64,000 nt of DNA, from NCBI GenBank assembly GCA_001828855.1, contig MHZT01000040.1, forward strand, positions 113,054 through 177,053. The letters run 5' to 3'. Shown in pieces: positions 1 to 8,484 of this stretch (position 1 is the stretch's first letter; each line of letters begins with the position of its first letter). The position numbers were made by a program, and so were the translations under genes. This stretch comes from Rhodobacterales bacterium RIFCSPHIGHO2_02_FULL_62_130. Its GTDB lineage: Bacteria > Pseudomonadota > Alphaproteobacteria > Rhodobacterales > Rhodobacteraceae. A model generated the notes under the pieces. That model ran no database searches. It had not been told where the DNA came from and saw nothing but the letters and a program-made list of their open reading frames with translations.

Positions 1-151
1 CGAGGAAACCGTGGTCAATGGCGTGTTCACATCCGCCGATTTCGCCGTGGATGGCTATCTGGAACGTGCGGATTATGCCCACCGCAATGCAGCCTTTGGG
101 GCCGCAGTGATGCGTCAGGTGCTTGCCTTGCTGAAAGTGGGCATTGTCTAG
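1..151 (+). CDS. C-terminal end of an unrecognised protein (5' truncated by window edge)
   Basis: The reading frame is open from the window edge and ends at TAG 149-151, giving the last 49 residues of a protein that starts outside. The tail reads as a soluble, mostly helical segment (ADYAHRNAAFGAAVMRQVLALLK). I do not recognise the family from so short a piece. Codon use matches the downstream genes. A gap of about 100 bases follows before the next start, with no clear terminator, so it could belong to the same transcript as the surface-glycan genes downstream, but that is inference. Confidence 0.5.
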   Translation, partial: EETVVNGVFTSADFAVDGYLERADYAHRNAAFGAAVMRQVLALLKVGIV

Positions 152-254
152 TGCGGTCACATCGTTGCAAATCTGGCGACAATCCAGCGGTTTGCCTTGC
201 GGCTCTGCGGTGGTGGCTGCACAATGCAAGCGGTAGATTTGCCCGAGGGCCACA

Positions 255-1019
255 ATGCTGATGCTTGACCAACGCCTGCCACTTGGCGCCCTGATTGGGC
301 GTGAGGGGAATCAGTTGTCGGAAGTGCTGGCATCCGATGGCGCTGTCTGGTTCCATGCCGATGCGGACAGTGTGGTGTGGCAGGCAGATCGCATCACGGG
401 CTGGCGGTCGCGCGATGGTGCTTGCTTGGCCGAGGCCACTGTCCCCAATCAGGGCGGCACCCGATTTGCGGCACAAAGTGAAGCCTTGCGCCTCACCAAA
501 GGCAACCACTGTGGCCTTGCCCTGCGGCATGCCACGGCTTGCGCGGATCACTTTACCGCTGCGGTGATCTACGCGACGCCCGGCGAGGATGCCCGCAGCC
601 TGCTGGCGGTCAATACCGGTGCCGCAAATAACCTGATCTTTCTCAGCGATGCCGCAGGCGAGGTGACGGCCAAGGACCGTAGCGGCGGCGTGACCGCAAC
701 CTTACCCGCGCAGCGGCTTGGCGCGCGGCCACGGCTTGCCATGATCAGCCTGTCGCCGCAGGGGGTGTTCCTGCGGGCCAGTGGCAAAACCACCATGGCG
801 CAGGGGCGGGTTCTGACCATGGATGCCCCCGCCGATCTGTTCATCGGTTGCCGCTCGGATCGGTCAGGTCTGGCCAAGACGCTGGGGGGGGCCGATATCC
901 ATGATGTTATCTTCTGGCCCAACCGCGCGGTTCTGGCCCAGCAAGGTCCGTCCGATGCTGCCATTCTGGAGGCGCTTGACCGTTATCTTCGCTGGTCATT
1001 TGCGGAACCATCGGCATGA
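255..1019 (+). CDS. Hypothetical protein, first gene of a surface-glycan operon
   Basis: This 254-residue protein has no signal peptide or membrane segment that I can see. The middle (about residues 95-210) is rich in short alternating strands, for example around HFTAAVIYATP and NLIFLSDAAG, which is weakly reminiscent of a concanavalin/LamG-like beta sandwich. No catalytic motif stands out. It ends in an ATGA overlap with the alpha/beta-hydrolase-like gene, so the two are probably translationally coupled. The neighbours (hydrolase, glycosyltransferase, esterase-like protein, sulfatase) suggest a role with extracellular or surface polysaccharide, but the function is not known. A second ATG lies two codons downstream, so the exact start is uncertain. 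Confidence 0.65.
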   Translation: MLMLDQRLPLGALIGREGNQLSEVLASDGAVWFHADADSVVWQADRITGWRSRDGACLAEATVPNQGGTRFAAQSEALRLTKGNHCGLALRHATACADHFTAAVIYATPGEDARSLLAVNTGAANNLIFLSDAAGEVTAKDRSGGVTATLPAQRLGARPRLAMISLSPQGVFLRASGKTTMAQGRVLTMDAPADLFIGCRSDRSGLAKTLGGADIHDVIFWPNRAVLAQQGPSDAAILEALDRYLRWSFAEPSA

Positions 1020-1948
1020 GTGATCCCGCCGCAGCCCCCCTTGTCTTGCCGCCCCTGCTTGATCTTGATGCGGCGGCGCAAGCCGACCATTTTCTGATCA
1101 TGGGCGATCACGCGAACCTGTGGTTTGAGCCGCGCCAGTCCGACACGCTGATTGTCAGCTTTGACAATCTGGCGACCATCGACGAAGGCTGGCCGCGCGG
1201 GCCGTGGCTGTCACGCAGGCTGGCACCTTTGGGCCATTCGGTCTTGGGCGTGCAAAGCCATGCCAAAGACTGGTTCCGCCAGCCCACCGCCCCCGCCCTG
1301 CTGCGCGGTCTGGAAGAGCGCGGATTCTTCCGCCGCTTTCGCCGTGTGGTGATGCTGGGGGCGTCGATGGGCGGCTTTGCGGCGCTCAACTTTGCCCCCC
1401 TGATCCCCGAGGCGCGGGTGCTGGCCTTTTCTCCGCAATCCACCATGAACAAGGACATCGCCCCGTTCGAGGCGCGCTTTCCCTTTGCGGTGCGGAAATC
1501 GAACTGGCAGGGCATGCCCTTTCTCGATGCCGCCGCCGCGATCCCCTATATCCGCAAGGCCGTGCTGGTCTACGATCCTTTTGTTCCCGAAGACCGCGCC
1601 CATGCCGCACGTCTGTCCGGCCCGAACGTGCAACTGCTGCGCGCGCCCTTCTGCACGCATGAAGCCATTCGGGTGCTGATCAAATCCGGGGCCTTGCAGG
1701 GTTTGATCGAAGAATTGGTGGCAGGCGATACCGTTGGCGCGCGGTTCTGGACCGATTTCCGCGCCCGCAAATCGGTGCCGAAATGGCAAAAATCACTTTT
1801 GGGCCAAGCGGTGGCGCGCGGGCATCGCCGGTTGGCCGTGCAGGCTGCGGATGCGATCCTGCGGGCAGGGGCGGGCTTGCCGGATGAGGAAATGGTCTTT
1901 GCCCGCCGCGCACGGCGCGAGGCGCTGAAACAGGCCAAGGCAGGATAG
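1016..1948 (+). CDS. Alpha/beta-hydrolase-fold protein
   Basis: This 310-residue cytoplasmic-looking protein carries a nucleophile elbow LGASMGG with Ser117 in the G-x-S-x-G position after a hydrophobic strand (RRVVMLG). A THEAIR segment near residue 221 could supply the catalytic histidine. The strand LIVSFDN near residue 45 fits the first core strands of the fold. No lid-domain or substrate signature identifies the substrate. The start overlaps the previous stop as ATGA, and the glycosyltransferase gene follows after 3 bases, so it sits inside a tight operon. An esterase or acyl-transfer role on a glycan is a reasonable guess from context only. Confidence 0.65.
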   Translation: MSDPAAAPLVLPPLLDLDAAAQADHFLIMGDHANLWFEPRQSDTLIVSFDNLATIDEGWPRGPWLSRRLAPLGHSVLGVQSHAKDWFRQPTAPALLRGLEERGFFRRFRRVVMLGASMGGFAALNFAPLIPEARVLAFSPQSTMNKDIAPFEARFPFAVRKSNWQGMPFLDAAAAIPYIRKAVLVYDPFVPEDRAHAARLSGPNVQLLRAPFCTHEAIRVLIKSGALQGLIEELVAGDTVGARFWTDFRARKSVPKWQKSLLGQAVARGHRRLAVQAADAILRAGAGLPDEEMVFARRARREALKQAKAG

Positions 1949-1951
1949 GCG

Positions 1952-2842
1952 ATGGATTCGACACGCGGCAAGATGGCGGCCATGACGATGGTGGGCGGCG
2001 ACCACTTCTTTCTGGAACGCTGGGTCGAATACTATGGTCGCCAGTTGGGGCGGCAGAACCTGTTTGTTCTGTCGCATGGCGGCGACCCCGAACACAAACG
2101 CATCGCCGCGGGCTGCAATGTGATCTACCTGCCTTTTGACGAAACCCGGGATTGCTTTAACCAGCGGCGCTGGCAAATGCTGTCGCGGGTGACCTCGGGT
2201 TTTACCAATTTCTACAATTGGGTGCTGGTGGGCGATGTGGATGAAATCGTCGCGGTTGACCCAGATGTGTCGGATAATCTGGTCGAATACCTCTCGCGTC
2301 TGCCCGAGCGGCGCGGGCCGAAGGTGATCACTCCCTTTGCCATCGAGATGGTGCATAACCCGACGCTGGAGCCTGAACCGATCACGCAGGGGCGCAATAT
2401 TCTGGACGTGCGCCGGATCTTCCGGCTGAATGCCAACTACGCCAAGCCCTGCATCACGGCAGGCAAGATCGACATCGTGCCGGGGGGGCATTTCGCCAAC
2501 CACCCCAAGCTTTATCTCGACCCGCATCTTTACCTGTTCCACCTGCGCTTTATCGACTACGGCATGACCGAGGCGCGGCTGGCAACGCGGCGGGCTCAGC
2601 GCGCGTTGCAAAGCGGAGCCTTGGGGGAATCCGAACGTGCTGCGACCGGATGGGATACTGCTTGGGCCACCTACTCGACGCTGTGCAAGGAAACGCCTCT
2701 TGCGGAAACCATTGATTTCCCTGACTTTCGCAAGGAAATGATCGATGGCTGGAAGCCCAAGAAAGTGGTCTATTTCGCCCCCGGTGGCGCGCGACCCAAG
2801 GGTGTCTATAGCCTGCCAGACCGCTTTGCCCGCCTGTTTTGA
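1952..2842 (+). CDS. Glycosyltransferase, GT2-like (Glyco_tranf_2_4 type)
   Basis: The 296-residue protein begins with the block MAAMTMVGGDHFFLERWVEYYG, typical of the short GT-A enzymes annotated as glycosyltransferase family 2 / DUF23-like in marine and freshwater Rhodobacterales. The metal-binding DxD equivalent is GDVDE at residues 94-98. It has no membrane segments and is probably a cytoplasmic sugar transferase acting on a surface glycan. An AGGATAG ribosome site precedes the chosen ATG; a second in-frame ATG seven codons later would also fit the family start. It lies between the hydrolase-like gene and the esterase-like gene. Donor and acceptor cannot be read from the sequence. Confidence 0.75.
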   Translation: MDSTRGKMAAMTMVGGDHFFLERWVEYYGRQLGRQNLFVLSHGGDPEHKRIAAGCNVIYLPFDETRDCFNQRRWQMLSRVTSGFTNFYNWVLVGDVDEIVAVDPDVSDNLVEYLSRLPERRGPKVITPFAIEMVHNPTLEPEPITQGRNILDVRRIFRLNANYAKPCITAGKIDIVPGGHFANHPKLYLDPHLYLFHLRFIDYGMTEARLATRRAQRALQSGALGESERAATGWDTAWATYSTLCKETPLAETIDFPDFRKEMIDGWKPKKVVYFAPGGARPKGVYSLPDRFARLF

Positions 2843-2860
2843 CCGATAAGGACTGCCGCA

Positions 2861-4285
2861 ATGACCGATAGCAAACCCGCCAGTTCCGGTGTGATCCTGC
2901 GCGCCGGGAATGGCGATGTGATCGGCTATGACGAAAGCGGGCTGGTGCTGCGGCTGGCGGATCGGGTGATTTCAGACATCGCCGCGCGGCTGGATCTGGC
3001 CCCCGCCGATGCCCCGCGCGCGGAAGTGACCGAAGCGCCGGAATTGCCCGACGATCTGGACGCATGGGCAATCCGGCGCGAGGGCGACTGGGTGCTGTTC
3101 CAAGCCAACCTGCCGGGGGCAGACTCGGCCCGTGGCTATCGGCGGCATATCGATGGTGGGGCGATTTTGGCGGAATCGCGCGGGCCTCTGCTGGGCATTT
3201 TGGGCATCGGCGGTGCGCGGGCGGGTCTGGCCTCGGACGGCCCGTCGGGTTTCCCCTATCACATCTTCGCCCCCGCCGATGACATCGGCGCTGTCGGCAT
3301 GGGAGGCGAGGGCGAGGCCGAGGCGACTCCGCTGTTGCAGCAGCTTCCTGAACTGACGCATGAGGCTTTGCTGGCTGAATCCCTGCTGGCCCGCCGTTCT
3401 GCCGCGCGGATGTCGCTGCCGCTGATCGTGGTGCGCGCCGAAACCGACACCGCCGCGACGGCTGCCGATCTGGGGCAGGGGCTTGCCGTGGCCAATCTGG
3501 AACGCGCCGCCGCCAACCTGACCGCCGCCGCCGCACGTCTCGGGCTGCGCACGCAGGTTCTGGCCGTGACGCTGGATTACGTGCTGGAGGATGTCTCGGG
3601 CGACGCGCTCGCCTACCGCGACGGGATTCTTGCGTTGATGGAGCGGATTACCCGCAGCCTTGGCGCTTTGGGCTTTTCGCGCCCGATCTTCCTTGCAGGA
3701 TTTGATTGCGGCACCCACCGCATCACCACCGGCCCCGCCTTGCATGGTCAGTGGGAGCTGTCGTGGAACCACGGCGACCATCAGCTTGTGTTCACCGCGC
3801 CCTCTTACGCCTTTGCCATAGACGACACGGGCCGCCTGACCGACGCAGGCCGCCGCGCCAAGGCGGAACTGAGCGCCGAGGCGCTGCTGGCCGTGCAGGC
3901 GGGGGCCAAGTGGCTGTGCCCGACGATCCAACTGGCGGAACGCGCGGGCAATGACATCCGCCTGATCTGCGAGGCCTCCGATACCCTTGTGATCGACGCC
4001 GCCGACCCCTTTGGCGCGGGGGCAAGCGCGGGCTTTCGGCTTGACGGGGTGACCAACGACGCGAAGATCAAGAAGGTGGAAATTGATCCCAAGGACCGCC
4101 GCGCGGTGATCCTGCACTGCACGAAACGCCCCGAAGGCGCGGTCGAGGTGGCCTATGCCTTTGGCGCGGCCCCGAATGATGGCCCCTATCCGGCCAATGC
4201 GGGGGCGCTGCGGGATGCTTGGGGGCAGGGTGGTTTGCACCGCTGGGCGCTGCCCGCTCGGCTGACCCTGACCGAGGGCGCGTGA
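2861..4285 (+). CDS. Hypothetical protein, possible SGNH/sialate-O-acetylesterase-like hydrolase
   Basis: This 474-residue protein has a good AAGGA ribosome site seven bases before the ATG. I do not recognise it firmly. The middle part (about residues 180-350) has a layout seen in SASA/SGNH esterases: a strand PLIVVRAETDTAAT, a long helix with YRDGILALMERI, a strand IFLAGFD, and then a D-x2-G-x-L-T-x2-GRRAKAEL segment where such enzymes place the catalytic Asp/His region. A clear GDSL-type serine is not visible. The C-terminus looks like a separate beta domain. Its stop overlaps the sulfatase start, so the two are coupled, and both probably act on the same decorated polysaccharide. Confidence 0.6.
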   Translation: MTDSKPASSGVILRAGNGDVIGYDESGLVLRLADRVISDIAARLDLAPADAPRAEVTEAPELPDDLDAWAIRREGDWVLFQANLPGADSARGYRRHIDGGAILAESRGPLLGILGIGGARAGLASDGPSGFPYHIFAPADDIGAVGMGGEGEAEATPLLQQLPELTHEALLAESLLARRSAARMSLPLIVVRAETDTAATAADLGQGLAVANLERAAANLTAAAARLGLRTQVLAVTLDYVLEDVSGDALAYRDGILALMERITRSLGALGFSRPIFLAGFDCGTHRITTGPALHGQWELSWNHGDHQLVFTAPSYAFAIDDTGRLTDAGRRAKAELSAEALLAVQAGAKWLCPTIQLAERAGNDIRLICEASDTLVIDAADPFGAGASAGFRLDGVTNDAKIKKVEIDPKDRRAVILHCTKRPEGAVEVAYAFGAAPNDGPYPANAGALRDAWGQGGLHRWALPARLTLTEGA

Positions 4286-6591
4286 TGGCCTTCACCGCCG
4301 AAACCATCGCGCAGGACAATATCTGCGTGATCTGGGTCGATGACATGATCGACGTGTTCACATGGCGCAACGCCTTTGGCATCGCGATCCAGACGCCCAA
4401 CCTTGACCGCCTGCTGAACGCGGGCGTGCGGTTTTCCAACACCTATGCCACCGTTCCCCTGTGTGCGCCCTGCCGGGCCGAACTCGCCACCGGGCTGTCG
4501 CCCTTTCGCACGGGGCTGGTGGACCTGAACCGGTTCTGGCGCAACGTGCATCCCCCCGAAAAGGCTTGGGCCTATGATCTGCGCCGCGCGGGGTTCTACA
4601 ATTTCACCACCGGCAAGGTTGACGCCACCTATCGCCCGATGCCCGAACGCTATCGCCGCGTGCTGTTCCACGAGGACGCCCCCGCCGCCGACAACGGGGG
4701 GCGCAGCAAGATCAAGGAATATCTGGACCGCGGGCCGGGCATCAAGGGCATCAACCACCCCAATGACGACGGCGCGCAGGACCACACCTTTTACGATTTC
4801 TCGGTGGCGCAGAATGCCATCGACTTTCTGTCCCGCGCCAACCCCGCGCGCAGGCATCTGATCCAGCTTGGCTTTAAGCACCCGCATTACAATCTGGAAT
4901 GTCCCGACCGCTTTTACGCCCAATATGACGCCGCCGCGATCCGCTGGCCGGAAATCGCCGCCGCCGAGGATTACTATGGCCCGCAACCCGGCTTTGCGGT
5001 CTATGAGGCCGCCTATATCGCCAACGGCAACTGGACGCCGGAAAAGGCGGGGGATGAGGGCTGGCGTCAGGTCGTGCGCGCCTATTTCGCGGCCATAAGC
5101 CATGTCGACCACGAAATCGGCCGCTTTCTGGATGCGCTTGCTGCCTCGGCCATGGGTGACAAGACCACCGTGATTTTCCTGTCCGACAACGGCTTCAACC
5201 TTGGCAACCACGACAGTTTCCACAAGATGAGCCAGTGGGACAGCGCCGCCCATGTGCCTTTGGGGATCTACTCGCCAAGGATGGAGGGCGGGCGGGTGAT
5301 CGACCTGCCGGTAACGCTGCACAATTTCCCGAAAACCGTGCTGCAGCTTGCGGGCCTGCCGCCGCGCCCCGACTGGGTGTCGGGGCAAAGCCTGCTGCCG
5401 CTGATTGATCCGTCTTTCGGGGTTTATGACGACAGCAAATCCCCGATGACATCCGTTTTCGGCACCCTGTCGGTGCGGCCCTCGGTCGAAGGCTATCGGC
5501 AATATCGCTATTTTCGCTATCCCAATGGCGAGGAGCACGTTTACGATATCGTGGCCGATCCGGGCGAGACGACAAACCTGATCGACACCGCCCCGATGGC
5601 CTTTCTGCGGGCCGAACTGGTGAAATCCGCGCTGGAACTGGGGCTGGACCTGCGCGGTTTCGAAGACCCCGCGCTGGGCGTTCATGCGATGATGGCGGTG
5701 GATGGGTCGGTGGTGCTGGAGGGGCGGCGCGGGGATGACCATTATTGGGCCTACGGGGCCGAGGTGGAAAAGATCCGCGAGACCAAGGACGGCGGCAATG
5801 ACACGCTGTGGTATATGGGCGGACCGGATGACTATGTGCTGCATTGCCCGATGAATGTGGAAAACATCCGCATCGCGACGGTTGTGGCGCGGAGCGAAGG
5901 CGACACCGCGCGGGGGGAAAGCCGCACCATCCGCATCGTCGCCCATCCCGACAGCCCGATCACCTTTGAAACATCCGAGCGGGTGACAGTCGACGTGCGC
6001 GGATCGCGCGGCAATGATGTGCTGATCGGCCCGAAATACGGCGGGGCGGTATTCTATGGCGGTGAAGGCGACGACCGCCTCATCGCCATCGCGGCCCTGC
6101 CATCGGCACGCCACCAGTTCTTTGGCGGCGCGGGCAATGATTATCTGGAAGGTGGCGGCGGCAAGGATACGCTGGACGGCGGCACCGGCAATGACACAAT
6201 CCACGGCACCACGGGGCGCAACCTGATCTATGCGGGCCACGGCAATGACGAGGTGGTGGATGGCGATGGATCGTCGATTGTCCACACCGGACCGGGGCGC
6301 AACAAGATCAGCCTTGGCGGAGGCAATGACACGCTGCATGCGGGAACGGGCGTGAACTGGGTCGATCCGGGGTCGGGGGCGGTGGTGTTTGTCGTGGCCT
6401 ATGGCGGCGTGACCCATATCAGCCAGTGGGAAGAGGGGCAGGTTTATGACCTGTCCGCCTGGCCGAAGTCGCCCGCGCTGCACCGGCATGGCGATCTGGT
6501 GGTGGACCTGACGCTGGGGCTTTCCGTGCTGCGGATCAGGGGCGTGCCACCCGAGCATGATATTCTGGCGCAGGTGGTGCTTGCGGGATAG
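4285..6591 (+). CDS. Sulfatase with C-terminal RTX calcium-binding repeats
   Basis: This 768-residue two-part enzyme hydrolyses sulfate (or a related) ester. The N-terminal alkaline-phosphatase-superfamily domain shows metal ligands in WVDD (residues 18-20), the sulfatase signature CAPCRAELATG with Cys60 as the residue expected to become formylglycine, and a second metal site in FLSDNG near residue 300. From about residue 570 to 700 the protein has Gly/Asp nonapeptide repeats (GGAGNDYLEGG, GGTGNDTI, GGGNDTLHAG) like RTX toxins and proteases. There is no N-terminal signal peptide, which fits export through a type I system using the C-terminal end. The ATG overlapping the previous stop (TGATG) was chosen because the family begins just before the first strand. 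Confidence 0.85.
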   Translation: MAFTAETIAQDNICVIWVDDMIDVFTWRNAFGIAIQTPNLDRLLNAGVRFSNTYATVPLCAPCRAELATGLSPFRTGLVDLNRFWRNVHPPEKAWAYDLRRAGFYNFTTGKVDATYRPMPERYRRVLFHEDAPAADNGGRSKIKEYLDRGPGIKGINHPNDDGAQDHTFYDFSVAQNAIDFLSRANPARRHLIQLGFKHPHYNLECPDRFYAQYDAAAIRWPEIAAAEDYYGPQPGFAVYEAAYIANGNWTPEKAGDEGWRQVVRAYFAAISHVDHEIGRFLDALAASAMGDKTTVIFLSDNGFNLGNHDSFHKMSQWDSAAHVPLGIYSPRMEGGRVIDLPVTLHNFPKTVLQLAGLPPRPDWVSGQSLLPLIDPSFGVYDDSKSPMTSVFGTLSVRPSVEGYRQYRYFRYPNGEEHVYDIVADPGETTNLIDTAPMAFLRAELVKSALELGLDLRGFEDPALGVHAMMAVDGSVVLEGRRGDDHYWAYGAEVEKIRETKDGGNDTLWYMGGPDDYVLHCPMNVENIRIATVVARSEGDTARGESRTIRIVAHPDSPITFETSERVTVDVRGSRGNDVLIGPKYGGAVFYGGEGDDRLIAIAALPSARHQFFGGAGNDYLEGGGGKDTLDGGTGNDTIHGTTGRNLIYAGHGNDEVVDGDGSSIVHTGPGRNKISLGGGNDTLHAGTGVNWVDPGSGAVVFVVAYGGVTHISQWEEGQVYDLSAWPKSPALHRHGDLVVDLTLGLSVLRIRGVPPEHDILAQVVLAG

Positions 6592-6597
6592 GGCAGA

Positions 6598-6631
6598 GCG
6601 GGGGTTTCACACCCCCGCGCCCTTTCAGGGC
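6598..6631 (+). terminator. Double hairpin terminator after the sulfatase gene
   Basis: Directly after the sulfatase stop there is an 8-base-pair stem GCGGGGGT / ACCCCCGC with a 5-base loop, followed at once by a second hairpin GCCCT-TTC-AGGGC. A GGATATTTA motif follows 11 bases later. The same arrangement, hairpin then GGATATTTA on the sense strand, is found after cobO. There is no long T run. Confidence 0.6.
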
Positions 6632-6661
6632 TACCCCCGTGGGATATTTACGAACAGATGA

Positions 6662-6682
6662 AACAATTTTAGATAAATTGTT
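6662..6682 (-). terminator. AT-rich hairpin terminator for the convergent glycosyltransferase operon
   Basis: A perfect 8-base-pair inverted repeat AACAATTT / AAATTGTT with a 5-base loop begins one base after the stop codon of the minus-strand glycosyltransferase. On the minus strand it is followed by TTCATCTGTT. It is strikingly AT-rich for this genome and sits back to back with the GC-rich terminator of the sulfatase. Confidence 0.55.
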
Positions 6683-6683
6683 C

Positions 6684-8477
6684 CTATTCGCGGCGCAGGA
6701 ACAGGCTGCCGTTGGGCTCGCCGGTTGTGTCCTCGGTAAAGCCCATGGGTTCCAGCACCGGCAGGAAGGTGGCACGGTCATGCGCGATTTCGGACGGGTC
6801 GAGGAAGGGGAAAAGGATGCGGCGGATGCCTTTCAGGTGGGGTTCCGTCAGCGCCTCGGGCGGGAGCAGGGTGCCGGGCAGGCGCAGCACGTCGGGCTTG
6901 AAACCAGTCAGCAGGGCATCGAGCGTGGCGCAGTCGCGGTTTTCCCCGTGCAGGGGGGAGTCGGTGAAGCTGATCCCATCGTCCTTGGGGAAGTGTTTGG
7001 CGGCAAGGGCGCGGCCATAGGAGATCAGGGCCGCACGGTCGTCCTGCACCAGCACCGAGACCTCTGGTTTCAGGGCGTGGGCGCGCAGGGCGACAAAGCC
7101 GATGCCCCCCGACAGGTCCAGAAGCCGCGCACACCCGTTCACGAAGCCCGCGATATTGCGGCCATGGCGGCGGTCGAACTTGCCGGCCTTGACGGCTTCG
7201 GCTGCTGCTGCGGTGAAGATGCGCGGATCGACGGGCAGCATAAGGCCCTGATTTTCCACCTCTTCCAGCGCGATATCGGCGGACAGGTCAATCGGCCCGC
7301 TGACGTAAGGCGAGGAAAACGCCGACCCCCAGCCGGGGGGCGGGGGCGTGCGGCGTTCCTCTTTGGTCTTTTCAGCACGGCGTTTGTCGATCTTAGCCTG
7401 CACGGCGGCCACGGCATCGGGGTCGCGCGCCTTGGGGGGCTTGGCGACCACTTGGCTGATCGGCACGCCGGATGCGGCCACCAGCCCTGCCACCAGCGCC
7501 TGATAGGCTTCGGACTGGCGGTATTCGGCCAGACGCGCCTCGGCATGGGCGTGGGCGGCATTGTGCAATTCGCGCACAAGATCGTCTTTCAGCAGTTCCG
7601 CCATGATGGCCGCACGGCGTTCGCGGTGGATGAAGATCTTCTTGTCCTCAACCTCATTCCGGTCCTGAAGCGACCAGTAGTCGGAGTTGTACTTGTCTTT
7701 CTTCAGGTTGGCGTTGCCGCGGAACTTGCGCAGGGAATAGGCATCCATCGACTTGATGGCATAGTGGTTGATCTGCGCCCAGTCATAGCCCACCGTGCGC
7801 CGGATGGATCGCCAGCCGCGCAGCTTGAACCAATCCTCCAAGGGCCGCCCCGACCCGTTCACCCACAGCACCGAATCCGGATAATCGGTGTCCTTATGCT
7901 GCGATTTGATGATCGGGCGGTGCATGCCCAGCCGCAGGTATTTCGGATCGAACTTGAGCATGGTTTTCGTGCCCCAGCCCTTGTTCCAGTATTCTGGGGC
8001 GGCGCGGGTGAACTGGTCGGTGATGGGCGCACGGCTCCAGTCGCGAACGCCGCCCGATCCGAAAATCCGCCACGTGCAGACCATGGCCGAGGCATTGATT
8101 GCGTTCAGGTCGGCCACCATGCCATCCAGCGTGTGCGAAGGATGGTTGATGCACATGAATTCATCCGCATCCAGCACCAGAAGCCAGTCGGTTTCGCGCA
8201 CCAACTCTTCGTCCGCTGCCAGTTTCAGCATCGAAGGGTGCGGCTTCATCCCTTCGGGGATCACATTCTCGCGGTGGTAGACGCCGATATCCAGCGCCTC
8301 AAGCCGTTTCAGGATGGTGTCGGTGCCATCCGAACAGTCATTGGTATAGACCATCACCTGCGTGAAGCCGATGGCCAGATGATGCGCCACCCATTCCACG
8401 ACATAGGGGCCTTCGTCCTTCATGGTCGAAAGCGCCATCAATTCGCCGTGGCGGCTGGTTTGCCGTTGGAATTGCAT
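6684..8477 (-). CDS. Two-domain glycosyltransferase with a C-terminal methyltransferase-like domain
   Basis: The 597-residue protein starts with a GT2-type domain (block MALSTMKDEGPYVVEWVAHH, DADE metal site at residues 103-106), the family that also includes the gene at 1952. After a charged linker (about residues 360-420, rich in Lys, Arg and Pro) comes a second domain with a Rossmann-like strand-loop, LLDLSGGIGFVALRA, near residue 486 that resembles an FkbM-type methyltransferase core, although the usual acidic SAM-binding end of strand 2 is not obvious. The ATG was chosen because upstream codons in the same frame are Arg/Ser-rich and unlike protein. The gene lies 7 bases after the glycosyltransferase on the same strand, so they are co-transcribed. 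Confidence 0.7.
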   Translation of the reverse strand: MQFQRQTSRHGELMALSTMKDEGPYVVEWVAHHLAIGFTQVMVYTNDCSDGTDTILKRLEALDIGVYHRENVIPEGMKPHPSMLKLAADEELVRETDWLLVLDADEFMCINHPSHTLDGMVADLNAINASAMVCTWRIFGSGGVRDWSRAPITDQFTRAAPEYWNKGWGTKTMLKFDPKYLRLGMHRPIIKSQHKDTDYPDSVLWVNGSGRPLEDWFKLRGWRSIRRTVGYDWAQINHYAIKSMDAYSLRKFRGNANLKKDKYNSDYWSLQDRNEVEDKKIFIHRERRAAIMAELLKDDLVRELHNAAHAHAEARLAEYRQSEAYQALVAGLVAASGVPISQVVAKPPKARDPDAVAAVQAKIDKRRAEKTKEERRTPPPPGWGSAFSSPYVSGPIDLSADIALEEVENQGLMLPVDPRIFTAAAAEAVKAGKFDRRHGRNIAGFVNGCARLLDLSGGIGFVALRAHALKPEVSVLVQDDRAALISYGRALAAKHFPKDDGISFTDSPLHGENRDCATLDALLTGFKPDVLRLPGTLLPPEALTEPHLKGIRRILFPFLDPSEIAHDRATFLPVLEPMGFTEDTTGEPNGSLFLRRE

Positions 8478-8484
8478 CGGGTGC

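Noticed and set aside
4186..6558. A 790-codon open frame on the minus strand opposite the sulfatase gene
   Set aside because: It is an exact antisense shadow caused by high GC at third positions; it lacks any recognisable domain, while the plus strand has the sulfatase and RTX motifs.
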